DNA from: Verrucomicrobia subdivision 6 bacterium BACL9 MAG-120507-bin52
Lineage (GTDB): Bacteria; Verrucomicrobiota; Verrucomicrobiia; Methylacidiphilales; Verrucolacustridaceae
Length of the DNA: 10,216 nucleotides
Direction: 5' to 3'
NCBI GenBank assembly: GCA_001438005.1
Contig: LIBO01000021.1
Coordinates: 1 to 10,216 of the forward strand
Position numbers and translations under genes: made by a program. This document shows positions 1 through 5,765 of this stretch, in pieces. Under the pieces are notes generated by a model, which did no database searches, was not told where the DNA came from, and saw only the letters and a program-made list of their open reading frames with translations. How positions within the stretch are numbered: position 1 is the stretch's first letter; each line of letters begins with the position of its first letter.

Positions 1-407
1 GCTTGAAAGGTGAAAACGACATCATCGGCAGTGAAGGGGTGTCCGTCGGACCACCGAACTCCAGGTCGGAGATGAAAGGTGAAGGTTTTATTGTCGGGCG
101 CAATTTCCCATCGAGAGGCGAGGCCGGGTTCGACCTCTTGGGTGACGGGGTTGTTGTGGACGAGGGAATCGAGGAAAAGGCCGATGAACCCGCTGGAGGT
201 GGCGTCTTCCGAGACGAGCGGGTTAAAGGTGGAGGGCTCGCCCGGGGTGGAGTCGATAAAGACGCCACCCCGACGCCCAGGCTCGGCGCGGGAAGTGTCC
301 AACCCTTGGGGAAGTGGATGGTTGGGGCGCACCTCTTTGGCTTTGGGAGCACAGGCTTGAGGGGTCACGGCAACAAGCGCGAGGAGAAGCAAAGTGCGAA
401 TGTGCAT
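1..407 (-). CDS. Extracellular solute-binding protein, family 5 (peptide/oligopeptide ABC transporter), N-terminal part
   Basis: The visible 135 residues are the N-terminus of an SBP_bac_5 (DppA/OppA/NikA type) binding protein; the rest lies beyond base 1. Residues 1-18 form a hydrophobic export signal followed by Cys19 (PQA-C), a poor lipobox because Pro is at -3, so it may be a lipoprotein or a plain Sec substrate. After a linker come the family landmarks: RGGVF (46-50), EPSTFNPL (57-64), the 'GLASRWEIAPDNKTFTFHLR' segment (95-114) and the signature WSDGHPFTADDVVFTF (119-134), the most diagnostic stretch of the family. By family knowledge it captures peptides or similar small ligands outside the inner membrane and delivers them to an ABC permease, presumably encoded past the edge. 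ATG at 405-407 is chosen because it opens the signal peptide; no Shine-Dalgarno is visible, but TAGATT lies 7 nt upstream and could be a -10 box. The gene starts 49 nt after the Mpv17-like gene on the same strand. The ligand cannot be read from this part. Confidence 0.93.
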   Translation of the reverse strand, partial: MHIRTLLLLALVAVTPQACAPKAKEVRPNHPLPQGLDTSRAEPGRRGGVFIDSTPGEPSTFNPLVSEDATSSGFIGLFLDSLVHNNPVTQEVEPGLASRWEIAPDNKTFTFHLRPGVRWSDGHPFTADDVVFTFQ

Positions 408-456
408 GAGTGTAAATCTAGGGGTTTTGAAAATGAAGGAAAGTGGAAGGAAAGTG

Positions 457-1158
457 CTACTCTTTCTTGGGCATGCCGTATGAGCCGATGAAAACAAAAG
501 CGAGGCTCCACCCAGAGAAGGCGAGGAGGAAGTAGGGGATCTGTAGATTGAGGGGAAGTCCGTAAAGGAGAAATATGATCGGAATCCAGTAGAGGTAGTC
601 GGGAATGATGAGGGGCAGGGCACGGTCACGATACATCGCCCAACTCCAAGAGCGGAGGATGCGGTTGGGCGACCAACCCAGCTCCAGCCAAAGGAAATAA
701 CTCACCGTCATGGGCATGCAAATCCACGGAATAAAAACCAGACAATCGAGGGCCATTTTAGGAAGCAGAACGGACAGGGTGTTGCCGATCCCAAAAAGCT
801 GGGCTTGGAGGACATAGAAAAGATCGACAAGAAGTCCGTTGAAGGCAAAGAAGAGAAAGTTCCAGCCGAGGCGGCGCCATCGTTCCTGATTCCAACTTCG
901 GTCGGGGCCGACGATGGTGCGAGCGGTTTCGGGCAGAAGAGTTCCTGCGATGGCGGTCAAAAGGGCGGAGAGGGGCAGCCCGCCCGAAGATTTCCACGCG
1001 GCAAACGCATCGATGGAGTGCCGAATTTCTGGGTGGTGGTAGTAGGCGAAGTAGAGGCTGACGGCGATGGCCTGAAAAAGAAGAAAAACCCGATAAAAGT
1101 GGCGGACGGCGAGGAGGCCTGGGCGGAGGGCCTGGCGAAGAGACCAAGGGGCGGACAA
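457..1158 (-). CDS. Mpv17/PMP22-like multi-spanning membrane protein
   Basis: A 233-residue very hydrophobic protein with about five predicted membrane segments (roughly 24-40, 60-78, 98-118, 138-158, 187-225). I recognise similarity by eye to the eukaryotic Mpv17/PMP22/Sym1 family: a segment ending GLLVDLFYVLQ (108-118) where that family has 'GP..GGWYKVL', then K134-M-x-L-D138-x3-F142-x-P144 matching the family's KMxLDQxxFxP, and a C-terminal Y188-x2-W191-x-P193 ... Y199-x-LPL (201-203) ... W217 resembling YLWPxxQxxNFxxVPL...W. Family members are organellar inner-membrane channel-like proteins of uncertain substrate; the bacterial role is unknown. The start is set at TTG 1156-1158 because it lies 4 nt after the Fe-S carrier stop, with GAGG upstream, and because residues encoded before it overlap that gene in another frame and are low-complexity Pro/Arg/Ser. 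Translation is probably coupled to the Fe-S carrier gene. It is certainly an integral membrane protein; the family assignment is moderate. Confidence 0.75.
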   Translation of the reverse strand: MSAPWSLRQALRPGLLAVRHFYRVFLLFQAIAVSLYFAYYHHPEIRHSIDAFAAWKSSGGLPLSALLTAIAGTLLPETARTIVGPDRSWNQERWRRLGWNFLFFAFNGLLVDLFYVLQAQLFGIGNTLSVLLPKMALDCLVFIPWICMPMTVSYFLWLELGWSPNRILRSWSWAMYRDRALPLIIPDYLYWIPIIFLLYGLPLNLQIPYFLLAFSGWSLAFVFIGSYGMPKKE

Positions 1159-1162
1159 AAAA

Positions 1163-1480
1163 TCAGGCCTCGAAGGAGGTGCCGCACCCGCAGGTCTGCT
1201 TGGCCTTGGGATTGACGATTTTGAAGCCGGTATGAGTGAGTTCATCCTCATAATCGAGAGTGCACGCCTCCAAAAGGGGCGCGCTTTCCGCCGCGACAAA
1301 AAGGCGGGCGCCGTTCACTTCCAATTTTTCATCGGTCGGTTCTGAGGTGGAGATGGCCATGGCGTAGGAGGAGCCGGCGCACCCGCCTTTTTCGACGTAG
1401 AGGCGAAGGCCACGGTTGGCCTCCCCTTGGGCAGTGAGCTGGCGGATTTGAGAGGCCGCCCGATCGGTTAGCTGGATCAT
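1163..1480 (-). CDS. A-type iron-sulfur cluster carrier protein (IscA/ErpA/HesB family)
   Basis: A 105-residue protein of exactly the usual length for A-type carriers. It begins MIQLTDRAASQIRQL, the standard opening, and carries the three conserved cluster-binding cysteines: Cys34 in 'VEKGGCAGSSY' and the C-terminal Cys97-Gly-Cys99 in 'QTCGCGTSF'. 'GFKIVNPKAKQTCGCG' is the family signature. Such proteins accept Fe-S clusters from a scaffold and deliver them to apo-enzymes in the cytosol. I cannot tell IscA from ErpA or SufA by sequence alone, so no symbol is given. ATG 1478-1480 is chosen because the family starts there; a longer TTG- or ATG-initiated reading would add unrelated sequence. There is no Shine-Dalgarno, but a strong promoter ends 6 nt before the ATG, so the message is probably leaderless. 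It heads the leftward group with the Mpv17-like gene 4 nt downstream. Confidence 0.95.
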   Translation of the reverse strand: MIQLTDRAASQIRQLTAQGEANRGLRLYVEKGGCAGSSYAMAISTSEPTDEKLEVNGARLFVAAESAPLLEACTLDYEDELTHTGFKIVNPKAKQTCGCGTSFEA

Positions 1481-1486
1481 AGGATT

Positions 1487-1515
1487 AAGATACGGATTGG
1501 TCGGATAGGTGTCAA
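1487..1515 (-). promoter_or_regulatory. Sigma70-type promoter for the Fe-S carrier gene, predicted leaderless
   Basis: On the minus strand a perfect -35 box TTGACA (bases 1515-1510) is followed by a 17-nt spacer and TATCTT (1492-1487, 4 of 6 to TATAAT with T1, A2 and T6 present). Only six bases separate the -10 box from the ATG (1480), so transcription would begin at or next to the A of the start codon. The absence of a Shine-Dalgarno agrees with this. The promoter is inferred from sequence only. Confidence 0.65.
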
Positions 1516-1564
1516 AAGGTCGCCCATGACAGAGGAGTTGAGTTCTAGGCCAGCAAGGTAGAGT

Positions 1565-1569
1565 GGAGG
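1565..1569 (+). promoter_or_regulatory. GGAGG ribosome binding site of the antiporter gene
   Basis: GGAGG lies only 1 nt before ATG 1571 but 10 nt before an in-frame ATG at 1580. The spacing favours initiation at 1580 (protein beginning MDLIQDL, 671 residues), whereas remembered relatives begin M-x-G-x-x-x-IQDL, which favours 1571. The two candidates differ by three residues and nothing else. Confidence 0.5.
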
Positions 1570-1570
1570 C

Positions 1571-3595
1571 ATGCACGGGATGGATTTGATTCAGGACTTG
1601 GCCTTGATCATGGCCTCCGCGGCGGTGGCCACGGTGATTTGCCAACGGCTCAAGCAACCGGTGGTTTTAGGATACATTTTGGCGGGGGTGTTGATCGGTC
1701 CGAATACACCGCCCTTTAGTTTCGTCTCCAACAAGGAGGAGATCCGAACCTTGGCGGAGTTGGGGGTGATTCTCCTGATGTTCTCGGTCGGGCTCCATTT
1801 TAGTTTTCGAAAATTGAAGGAGGTCGGGGGTGTGGCGGTAGTGGCCGCACTGGTGGAGATCGCCGGAATGTTCTTTCTGGGGCAGCGTTTAGGAAAGTTT
1901 CTGGGGTGGGCTCCGATGGAGGCTCTTTTTCTGGGAGCGATTCTTTCCATCTCCTCCACCACGATTATTGCCAAAGTTTTGGAGAGCATGGGTCTGCTTC
2001 GCCCTGGGTTCGCGCGGCTGGTGTTCGGGGTTCTTATCGTGGAGGACATCCTGGCCATCGCGATGATGGGAATGTTGACCAGTTTTGGCACGACGGGCCA
2101 GATGAGCTGGGTTGTGGCGGGGGAAAATCTGCTGAAGTTGGCCGCCTTTTTTGTTTCGGTGGCGGTGGTGGGCTTTCTTTTGGTGCCCCGTTTGATTCGT
2201 TTGGCGAGTCGCACCCGGATGGAGGAGGTTCTCTTAATTACCGTGCTGGGGCTTATCTTTGCGGGTGCGATATTGGCGGAGCGGCTTGGTTTTAGCGTGG
2301 CGCTGGGGGCCTTTTTGGTGGGAGCTGTTTTGGCGGAGGTCAAGGAGGTGAATCGGATTGAGCGAATGGTGGCTCCCGTACGGGACCTTTTCAGTGCGAT
2401 CTTTTTTACTTCCTCGGGAATGTTGATCAGCTTTGCCCTTACCCCGAGTGGTGCGGCTGAGGTTGCCCTGATTGCGATTGTGGTGGTGGTGGGGAAAATT
2501 ATCTTCAGCACGTTGGGGGGGTTGCTGGGGGGAGCCGATTTACGAACGGCGGTACGGGCGGGAATGAGCTTGGCCCAGATTGGGGAATTTTCCTTTATTC
2601 TGGCAGGCTTAGGCATGGCGCTGGGAGTGACCGGGGAGAGGTTGTATTCGGTGGCGGTGATGGTCTCGGCGCTGACGACTTTAACTACGCCGTATCTGAT
2701 TCGGGGTTCGGAAGGAGCCGCGCAGTGGCTGGAGCAAAAGGGACCGCGGTGGTGGGTGGATTTTTGGAAGTTTTATCCGTCGTGGTTGCAGAGCATGCAT
2801 TCGGCCCCGGGGGATCGACATCATCTGGCGCGGGAATTTATTCGAAAATTGGTCGGTCAACTGGGATTACAGTTGGCGTTGATCACGGCGCCCATTTTGG
2901 GGGCGGCGGGATTGTGGGAGGCGTATCGCGATCGTTTGCCTGAGCCGATGCGAGTGGAGTGGTGGGGAGGGCCTCTTTTTTGGCTGGGGGGGGCTCTTCT
3001 CGCCCTGCCCGTCATTTGGGCGTTTCTGAGAAAGTACCATGCGTTGGCGATGTTGATTTCGGAGCTGGTCTTTCCGCGGGGCAGTCGGGAGGAGGTGGGG
3101 TCAGCCCGAAAGTGGGCGACATTTTTATTTTGCGGGGTTGGGGTGGTAGTGGGGGGAATTTATCTGGTGGTGATTAGCTCGCCTCTCTTGCCGTCGGGAA
3201 AAATTCTGGTGGGTTTGATGGGAGTATTGATCGTGGTGGGTTTTATGAGTCATAAAAAACTGGTGGAGCTCTACGCGCGCGGACAGAGCACGATTCGCGA
3301 AACTTTGGCCACCACTCCGGACGGGGGCGAGGTGCGTTTGCCGGGGGATTCGGCGGTCCGGGCGTACCGGGTAGGAGAAGATTCGCGATTGATTGGGCGG
3401 ACGTTGCGGGAAATGGATTTGCGGAAAGTGAGTGGCGTGGTGGTGGTGGCGATTGAGCGGGCGGGCGGGAGTGTGGTTTCGCCAGGCCCAGAGGAGAGGC
3501 TAGAAAAGGGGGATGAGCTGTTCGTCTTCGGGGAGAGTGGGCAGTTGGATCTGGCGGGTGAGTTTTTTAGGGACGCGGGCGTGAGTGAGGCGTAG
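1571..3595 (+). CDS. Kef-type (CPA2) cation/proton antiporter with C-terminal RCK_C domain
   Basis: A 674-residue membrane transporter (671 if it starts at 1580). Residues 1-380 form the Na+/H+-exchanger fold of the CPA2 family: 'RLKQPVVLGYILAGVLIGP' (26-44), 'LGVILLMFSVGLHF' (64-77), SSTTI (128-132), the intramembrane acidic pair IVEDILAI (156-163) where many members have FQDL, 'GFSVALGAFLVGAVLAE' (240-256) and LAQIGEFSFIL (334-344). Residues 430-560 add about four further helices. Residues 585-670 form an RCK_C (TrkA-C) fold, including 'EERLEKGDELFVFGE' (641-655). No Rossmann GxGxxG TrkA-N domain is present, unlike E. coli KefB/KefC, so nucleotide or glutathione gating of that kind is not expected; RCK_C domains can bind small ligands including c-di-AMP in other proteins, which is suggestive beside an HD phosphodiesterase in this window but unproven. 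The likely role is K+ or Na+ exchange for H+ at the inner membrane. Codon use is strongly G-biased. The 3' end overlaps the opposing glycosylase gene by 29 nt. Confidence 0.94.
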   Translation: MHGMDLIQDLALIMASAAVATVICQRLKQPVVLGYILAGVLIGPNTPPFSFVSNKEEIRTLAELGVILLMFSVGLHFSFRKLKEVGGVAVVAALVEIAGMFFLGQRLGKFLGWAPMEALFLGAILSISSTTIIAKVLESMGLLRPGFARLVFGVLIVEDILAIAMMGMLTSFGTTGQMSWVVAGENLLKLAAFFVSVAVVGFLLVPRLIRLASRTRMEEVLLITVLGLIFAGAILAERLGFSVALGAFLVGAVLAEVKEVNRIERMVAPVRDLFSAIFFTSSGMLISFALTPSGAAEVALIAIVVVVGKIIFSTLGGLLGGADLRTAVRAGMSLAQIGEFSFILAGLGMALGVTGERLYSVAVMVSALTTLTTPYLIRGSEGAAQWLEQKGPRWWVDFWKFYPSWLQSMHSAPGDRHHLAREFIRKLVGQLGLQLALITAPILGAAGLWEAYRDRLPEPMRVEWWGGPLFWLGGALLALPVIWAFLRKYHALAMLISELVFPRGSREEVGSARKWATFLFCGVGVVVGGIYLVVISSPLLPSGKILVGLMGVLIVVGFMSHKKLVELYARGQSTIRETLATTPDGGEVRLPGDSAVRAYRVGEDSRLIGRTLREMDLRKVSGVVVVAIERAGGSVVSPGPEERLEKGDELFVFGESGQLDLAGEFFRDAGVSEA

Positions 3596-4409
3596 AGGTG
3601 CGAAACCAGTGAAAGAGGAGGAGTTGGGCGAGTCCGCGAAAAGGACCGAACTGTTTTTGAGACCACGTTTCGAGGTGGGCGAGGCGAAAAGGTTTTCTCT
3701 TTTTTGGAAAGTAGAGCTGGCGGAGGAGGCGATCAACCCAGACATCAACGGGAAAGGCATCGAGCCGGCCATAGGAGTAGAGAAGGACGCAGCGGGAGAT
3801 TTTCGGGCCCACCCCAGGAAGTTCTTCCAGGTGTTGGGCAGCTTGCTCGGTGGACCAGGACGTGGGGATTTCGAGCCGATGTGGCTCGCGCACGATCATT
3901 TGGGCGGTGGCGGCGAGATGTTTGGCGCGGTACCCGAGGGCACATTTTCGAAGGGAAAGTTCGCCCGCTTCGGCGAGGCGGGCGGGCGAGGGGAAGCTTT
4001 GGTTGGGGCCGCCGAAGGTGGAGCGAAGGCGAGCATGGATCTGGCGAATATGGGTGATTTGTTTGAGGGAGGAGCAGATGAAGTTGACCAGGCACTCCCA
4101 AGGGTTCTCGCGGAGGGGGCGAAGTCCAGGGTGGAGCTGGATGGCAGTAGCGAGGTGGGGGTTTGTCGGGAGGTGGGGCTGGAGGAGGGAGGAAAGATTG
4201 AGGTCGAGGGAGAAGTAGTGATGGATTTGAGAGGAGGACAGGGCTGAGTTATCCCAGTGTATAGACTCGTGATGGAGGTGGAGTTGAACGGGGTGGGGTC
4301 CGATCCAGCCAGCGAAGCGGGAGCGGGGGAGTGGGTTCCAAGAGAAGCTTTGTCCCCCCAGCAGGGTGGAGGTTAGGTCGAGTGGGCAGGGAAGGAGGAG
4401 AGAGGGCAT
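3567..4409 (-). CDS. 8-oxoguanine DNA glycosylase / AP lyase (OGG1-type HhH-GPD protein)
   Basis: A 280-residue base-excision repair enzyme of OGG1 architecture. The N-terminal OGG_N region opens at once with LDLTSTLLGGQSFSWN (10-25), the usual 'L..TL..GQsF.W' entry. The HhH-GPD core includes 'NPWECLVNFICSSLKQITHI' (102-121), comparable to 'FICSSNNNIARI' of human OGG1 but with LKQ in place of NNN, then 'CALGYRAKHLAATAQMI' (156-172) and the hairpin 'LPGVGPKISRCVLL' (197-210) followed by AFPVDVWVDR (218-227). Lys203 and Asp222 match the catalytic lysine and aspartate, so both glycosylase and lyase chemistry should be intact. It excises 8-oxoG paired with C from DNA. ATG 4407-4409 is the first start after an in-frame TAA 15 nt upstream; no Shine-Dalgarno is visible. 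The C-terminal tail (TSTPHSRPRP) is encoded over the end of the convergent antiporter gene. It is unusually rich in His, Pro, Leu and Ser, reflecting the C-rich coding strand. It is divergent from the exported protein gene, with 42 nt between starts. Confidence 0.92.
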   Translation of the reverse strand: MPSLLLPCPLDLTSTLLGGQSFSWNPLPRSRFAGWIGPHPVQLHLHHESIHWDNSALSSSQIHHYFSLDLNLSSLLQPHLPTNPHLATAIQLHPGLRPLRENPWECLVNFICSSLKQITHIRQIHARLRSTFGGPNQSFPSPARLAEAGELSLRKCALGYRAKHLAATAQMIVREPHRLEIPTSWSTEQAAQHLEELPGVGPKISRCVLLYSYGRLDAFPVDVWVDRLLRQLYFPKKRKPFRLAHLETWSQKQFGPFRGLAQLLLFHWFRTSTPHSRPRP

Positions 4410-4438
4410 CTGAAGAAAAGATTAAGGATTTCGCAATG

Positions 4439-4444
4439 AAGGAG
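4439..4444 (+). promoter_or_regulatory. AAGGAG ribosome binding site of the exported Ig-like protein gene
   Basis: AAGGAG stands 7 nt before ATG 4452, a near-ideal spacing, and supports initiation at 4452 or at the adjacent ATG 4455. It is one of the few clear Shine-Dalgarno sites in the window. Confidence 0.7.
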
Positions 4445-4451
4445 AAGTGGG

Positions 4452-5333
4452 ATGATGGGTGAGGTGCAGAAATTAATCTCACGAGCTTGGATGGCCTGGG
4501 CCTTGCTGTCGGTGGGGCAGGCCCAGATCGGGGAGGAGCCGGTCCGAAAAGCGGAGCGGGTGGAGGAGGAGGTACGTCCGGCCACAGCGGTGGAGGAGCC
4601 GGTGCGACGAGCCCAGCCTGCCGGAACCCCCAAAGAGCAGTCGTCTCTGGGTCGGTTGTTCACGGTCCAGCCAGCGGTCAGGATTGAGTCGCCCCAAGAC
4701 GGGCAGGTAATGCCGTGGGAAACGGTGGATGTTTTCGTGCAGGTAGAAAATCTTTCCTGTGAGGAGAACGGCCATCGCTTTCATGTCATTTTGGACAATG
4801 GATCCCCAATCGAGCATTGGAATGTTCTCAAGCCGGTGATCTTGCGTGGATTGGCTCCGGGGGCGCATACCTTGAGGGTTTTTCTGGTGAAGCCAGATGG
4901 GAAAATGCTGACGAACGCCGAGGCGTTTGGGCGGGTAGACTTTTGTGTGCGCAGGCAGGACTTTTCCAATTTTCAGCCGGTCGATCATCCCTATCTCACG
5001 GTGAATCTGCCGATGGACGGAGTGGTGATTCCGGACGAAGGGGGGAAAGTGTGGTTTGATTTCACGACGCATCAAGCGCCACTGGGAAAAGAGAAGTATC
5101 GAGTCAAAACGGTGATGAACGGGGTGGAGATGATTTTGAGCACACGCGATCCTTACCCTTGGGCCGGGCTACCGGAGGGGAGGCACCGTGTGGTGGTCGA
5201 GTTGATCGATGAGGATGGGGATCCCGTGCATGAAATCTTTGCCCGGGTGGAGAGAACCTTTGAGATTGTCCGGACGGTGCGAGCGGTCAACCCGAAGGAG
5301 GCGGATTCAGCGAATTTATGGCTACGAAGGTAA
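4452..5333 (+). CDS. Exported protein of unknown function with two probable Ig-like beta-sandwich domains
   Basis: I do not recognise a named family. The 293-residue product has an N-terminal signal peptide (about 7-24, probable cleavage after GQA at 22-24), then a charged low-complexity linker (25-65) containing two copies of EEPVR[K/R]A (28-34 and 48-54), then two beta-rich segments of about 95 residues. The first (75-170) opens 'VRIESPQDGQVMP', has 'LAPGAHTLRVFLVKPDGKM' (134-152) and contains Cys103 and Cys165, which could form a disulfide. The second (180-273) opens 'YLTVNLPMDGVVIPDEGG' and repeats the pattern with 'LPEGRHRVVVELIDEDGDPV' (240-259). The motif 'L..G.H.+.V.L.D.DG.P' is typical of Ig/FN3-like modules of secreted and periplasmic proteins, so a binding or structural role in the envelope is inferred. 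Its clear Shine-Dalgarno fixes the start. It ends 12 nt from the end of convergent ybeY. Confidence 0.85.
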   Translation: MMGEVQKLISRAWMAWALLSVGQAQIGEEPVRKAERVEEEVRPATAVEEPVRRAQPAGTPKEQSSLGRLFTVQPAVRIESPQDGQVMPWETVDVFVQVENLSCEENGHRFHVILDNGSPIEHWNVLKPVILRGLAPGAHTLRVFLVKPDGKMLTNAEAFGRVDFCVRRQDFSNFQPVDHPYLTVNLPMDGVVIPDEGGKVWFDFTTHQAPLGKEKYRVKTVMNGVEMILSTRDPYPWAGLPEGRHRVVVELIDEDGDPVHEIFARVERTFEIVRTVRAVNPKEADSANLWLRR

Positions 5334-5345
5334 TTGAGGAGGACG

Positions 5346-5765
5346 CTACGGTGCCCGACGAAGTTTGGCTTGAAGGCGGCGCATGGTGAGAGCTGAGGCG
5401 GCGGTCGAATCACGAAACCCAGCAAGGTGAAGGATTCCGTGAAGGATATAAGTTAGGAGTTCCTCTCGCATAGGAAGGCGATGCCCTCGGCAAAGGGAGG
5501 CCGCGACGGCGGGGCAAACGACGATCTCGCCGTGGGGAAAGGCAAGGACGTCGGCAGGAGACGGATCCTGGAGGTGGAGCTGGTGAAGTCGGCCGCTTTC
5601 TTTTGGGGAAACGAGGATAATGCCCAGTTCCGCGGGAAGTTTTTGCCGGCGGCTGGGGGGCAGGCGTTGGAGGGCGGAATCGACCTTACGACGGAGAAAG
5701 GCGAGATTCGCCGGGTATCGGCGCTGGCGATTCCTCCACAGGATGCGGATGGGTTTTTTGGGCAC
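5346..5765 (-). CDS. ybeY: Endoribonuclease YbeY (rRNA maturation factor)
   Basis: A 139-residue protein of normal family length. The central 'ADVLAFPHGEIVVCPAVA' (71-88) corresponds to the 'TDVLSFP....GDI.I' strand pair, and the C-terminal metal site is HGILHLAGFRD (109-119), matching the consensus H-G-x-L-H-L-x-G-Y-D-H. His109 and His113 are kept; the third ligand position is Asp119 instead of His, a variant I also recall from Bacteroidetes YbeY (GY-K-D), so activity is expected to be retained. YbeY is a single-strand-specific endonuclease involved in 16S rRNA 3'-end maturation and ribosome quality control. ATG 5763-5765 is used because the family's first beta strand (IRILWRNRQRR) begins there; it makes the gene overlap the HD-protein gene by 80 nt. 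It is last in the phoH-HD-ybeY operon and converges on the exported protein gene with a 12-nt gap. Confidence 0.9.
   Translation of the reverse strand: MPKKPIRILWRNRQRRYPANLAFLRRKVDSALQRLPPSRRQKLPAELGIILVSPKESGRLHQLHLQDPSPADVLAFPHGEIVVCPAVAASLCRGHRLPMREELLTYILHGILHLAGFRDSTAASALTMRRLQAKLRRAP

Noticed and set aside
438..456. Tandem GGAAAGTG repeated at 11-base spacing just past the Mpv17-like stop
   Set aside because: Only two copies, purine-rich as the whole strand is, with no palindrome or promoter element around them; most likely chance.
3..491. A 162-codon + strand frame at the left edge
   Set aside because: The minus strand here encodes an unmistakable SBP_bac_5 N-terminus with signal peptide; the + frame is Gly/Glu-rich shadow.
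1159..1299. N-terminal extension of the Mpv17-like protein to an upstream ATG at 1299
   Set aside because: The added 47 residues are Pro/Arg/Ser-rich and overlap the Fe-S carrier coding sequence in another frame; the TTG 4 nt after the carrier stop fits an operon better.
1538..1564. Possible + strand promoter TTGAGT / TAGAGT for the antiporter gene
   Set aside because: Spacer is only 15 nt and the -10 match is poor; not strong enough to list as a feature.
2515..2532. Possible G-quadruplex formed by G7 and G6 runs in the antiporter gene
   Set aside because: Only two separate G-tracts within reach, so a stable intramolecular four-tract structure is not supported.
1591..2616. A 341-codon open frame on the minus strand, antisense to the antiporter gene
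   Set aside because: The translation is Lys/Arg/Pro/Thr/Ser-rich without domains and lies wholly opposite a clear transporter core. It is a shadow created by the G-biased codons of the real gene.
3585..4247. A 220-codon + strand frame rich in Gly and Glu, opposite the glycosylase gene
   Set aside because: Low-complexity composition mirrors the pyrimidine-rich glycosylase codons; the opposite strand has OGG1 catalytic motifs in order.
5334..5345. Possible terminator between the convergent exported-protein and ybeY genes
   Set aside because: Only 12 bases with no inverted repeat or U-tract.
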